From: Thiomonas sp.
GTDB lineage: Bacteria; Pseudomonadota; Gammaproteobacteria; Burkholderiales; Burkholderiaceae_C
Direction of reading: 5' to 3'
DNA: 6,679 bases
NCBI GenBank assembly: GCA_028706735.1
Contig: JAQTVS010000154.1
Location: forward strand, 1-6,679
The notes beneath the pieces are model-generated. The model had not been told where the DNA came from, ran no database searches, and saw only the letters and a list, made by a program, of their open reading frames with translations. Both the position numbers and the translations under genes were made by a program. Each line of letters begins with the position of its first letter. The stretch's first letter is position 1. Positions 6,406-6,679 of this stretch are shown one piece after another.

Positions 6406-6679
6406 TCAGCGCGGCAATTCCGAAGGGGCGCGCAATCCGGCGGCGTAATCCGCCACGGCGGTGATCTGCTTGTCGGTCATGCGCGAGGCGATATCGTGCA
6501 TTTCCGGGCTGTTGGTGCGGCGATCGTTGCGGAACATCTGCAGCTCGGTTTCCAGGTAGCCTTGCCATTGCCCGCCGATACGGGGATAGCGCGACGGCAT
6601 GCCCGCGCCCCCCGGGCCGTGGCAGGACACGCAGGCCGGCACCGCTCGGTCCACAATACCCGCCATCCAGATGGATTCC
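6406..6679 (-). CDS. c-type cytochrome, C-terminal domain, cytochrome c4-like (5' end outside window)
   Basis: About 90 codons are visible, with the frame open to the right edge (reading ESIWMAGIVDR) and stopping at TGA 6408-6406. The haem c site is CVSCH (codons 6633-6619). The following GPGGAGMPSRYPRIGGQ and the helix MTDKQITAVADYAAGLR fit the second domain of di-haem cytochromes c4 or a closely related c553. The methionine in SPEMHDIAS aligns with the usual axial haem ligand. The missing upstream part would hold the signal peptide and, if it is a c4, a first CXXCH site. Such proteins are periplasmic or membrane-attached electron carriers to terminal oxidases. The frame has a methionine codon at 6666-6664, but starting there would leave no export signal, so I treat the gene as partial. 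It lies upstream of resB-ccsB, whose product would mature it. Confidence 0.88.
   Translation of the reverse strand, partial: ESIWMAGIVDRAVPACVSCHGPGGAGMPSRYPRIGGQWQGYLETELQMFRNDRRTNSPEMHDIASRMTDKQITAVADYAAGLRAPSELPR

Noticed and set aside
1..6679. CRISPR, insertion sequence, phage or tRNA elements
   Set aside because: No regularly spaced long repeats, terminal inverted repeats, transposase-like frames or tRNA-like folds were seen on either strand.

Overview
The window reads as a chromosomal housekeeping and respiration segment of a GC-rich betaproteobacterium, most likely a member of the Burkholderiales. The evidence is the System II (ResB/CcsB) cytochrome c maturation pair with betaproteobacterial-type sequence, the MsrPQ pair beside it, and lysA next to msrQ, an arrangement I recall from that order. 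Genus-level placement (for example Thiomonas-like) is only a guess. No mobile element, CRISPR array, tRNA, rRNA or foreign-looking gene is visible.

Layout: the left edge holds the 3' end of lysA (diaminopimelate decarboxylase) on the + strand. Everything else is on the - strand. From right to left, in transcription order: the C-terminal part of a c-type cytochrome (c4-like, cut by the right edge); a 413-bp gene-free stretch with a candidate promoter and several short repeats; resB and ccsB, 13 bp apart; a strong rho-independent terminator; a short promoter region; then msrP and msrQ, 5 bp apart. The end of msrQ overlaps the end of lysA by 28 bp, tail to tail.

How the genes fit together: ResB and CcsB form the membrane complex that carries haem to the outer face of the cytoplasmic membrane and ligates it to CXXCH apocytochromes. 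The neighbouring cytochrome, which carries a CVSCH site, is an obvious client. MsrP is a Tat-exported molybdoenzyme that reduces methionine sulfoxide in periplasmic proteins, fed with electrons by the haem-binding membrane protein MsrQ. The - strand block is therefore devoted to making and protecting extracytoplasmic proteins. LysA is the last step of lysine synthesis and is unrelated in function.

I do not see a clearly undescribed system. The points most worth checking are non-coding: an ECF-sigma-like promoter candidate before msrP, and a repeat-rich region of about 200 bp before resB with an exact 14-bp direct repeat flanking two small hairpins.
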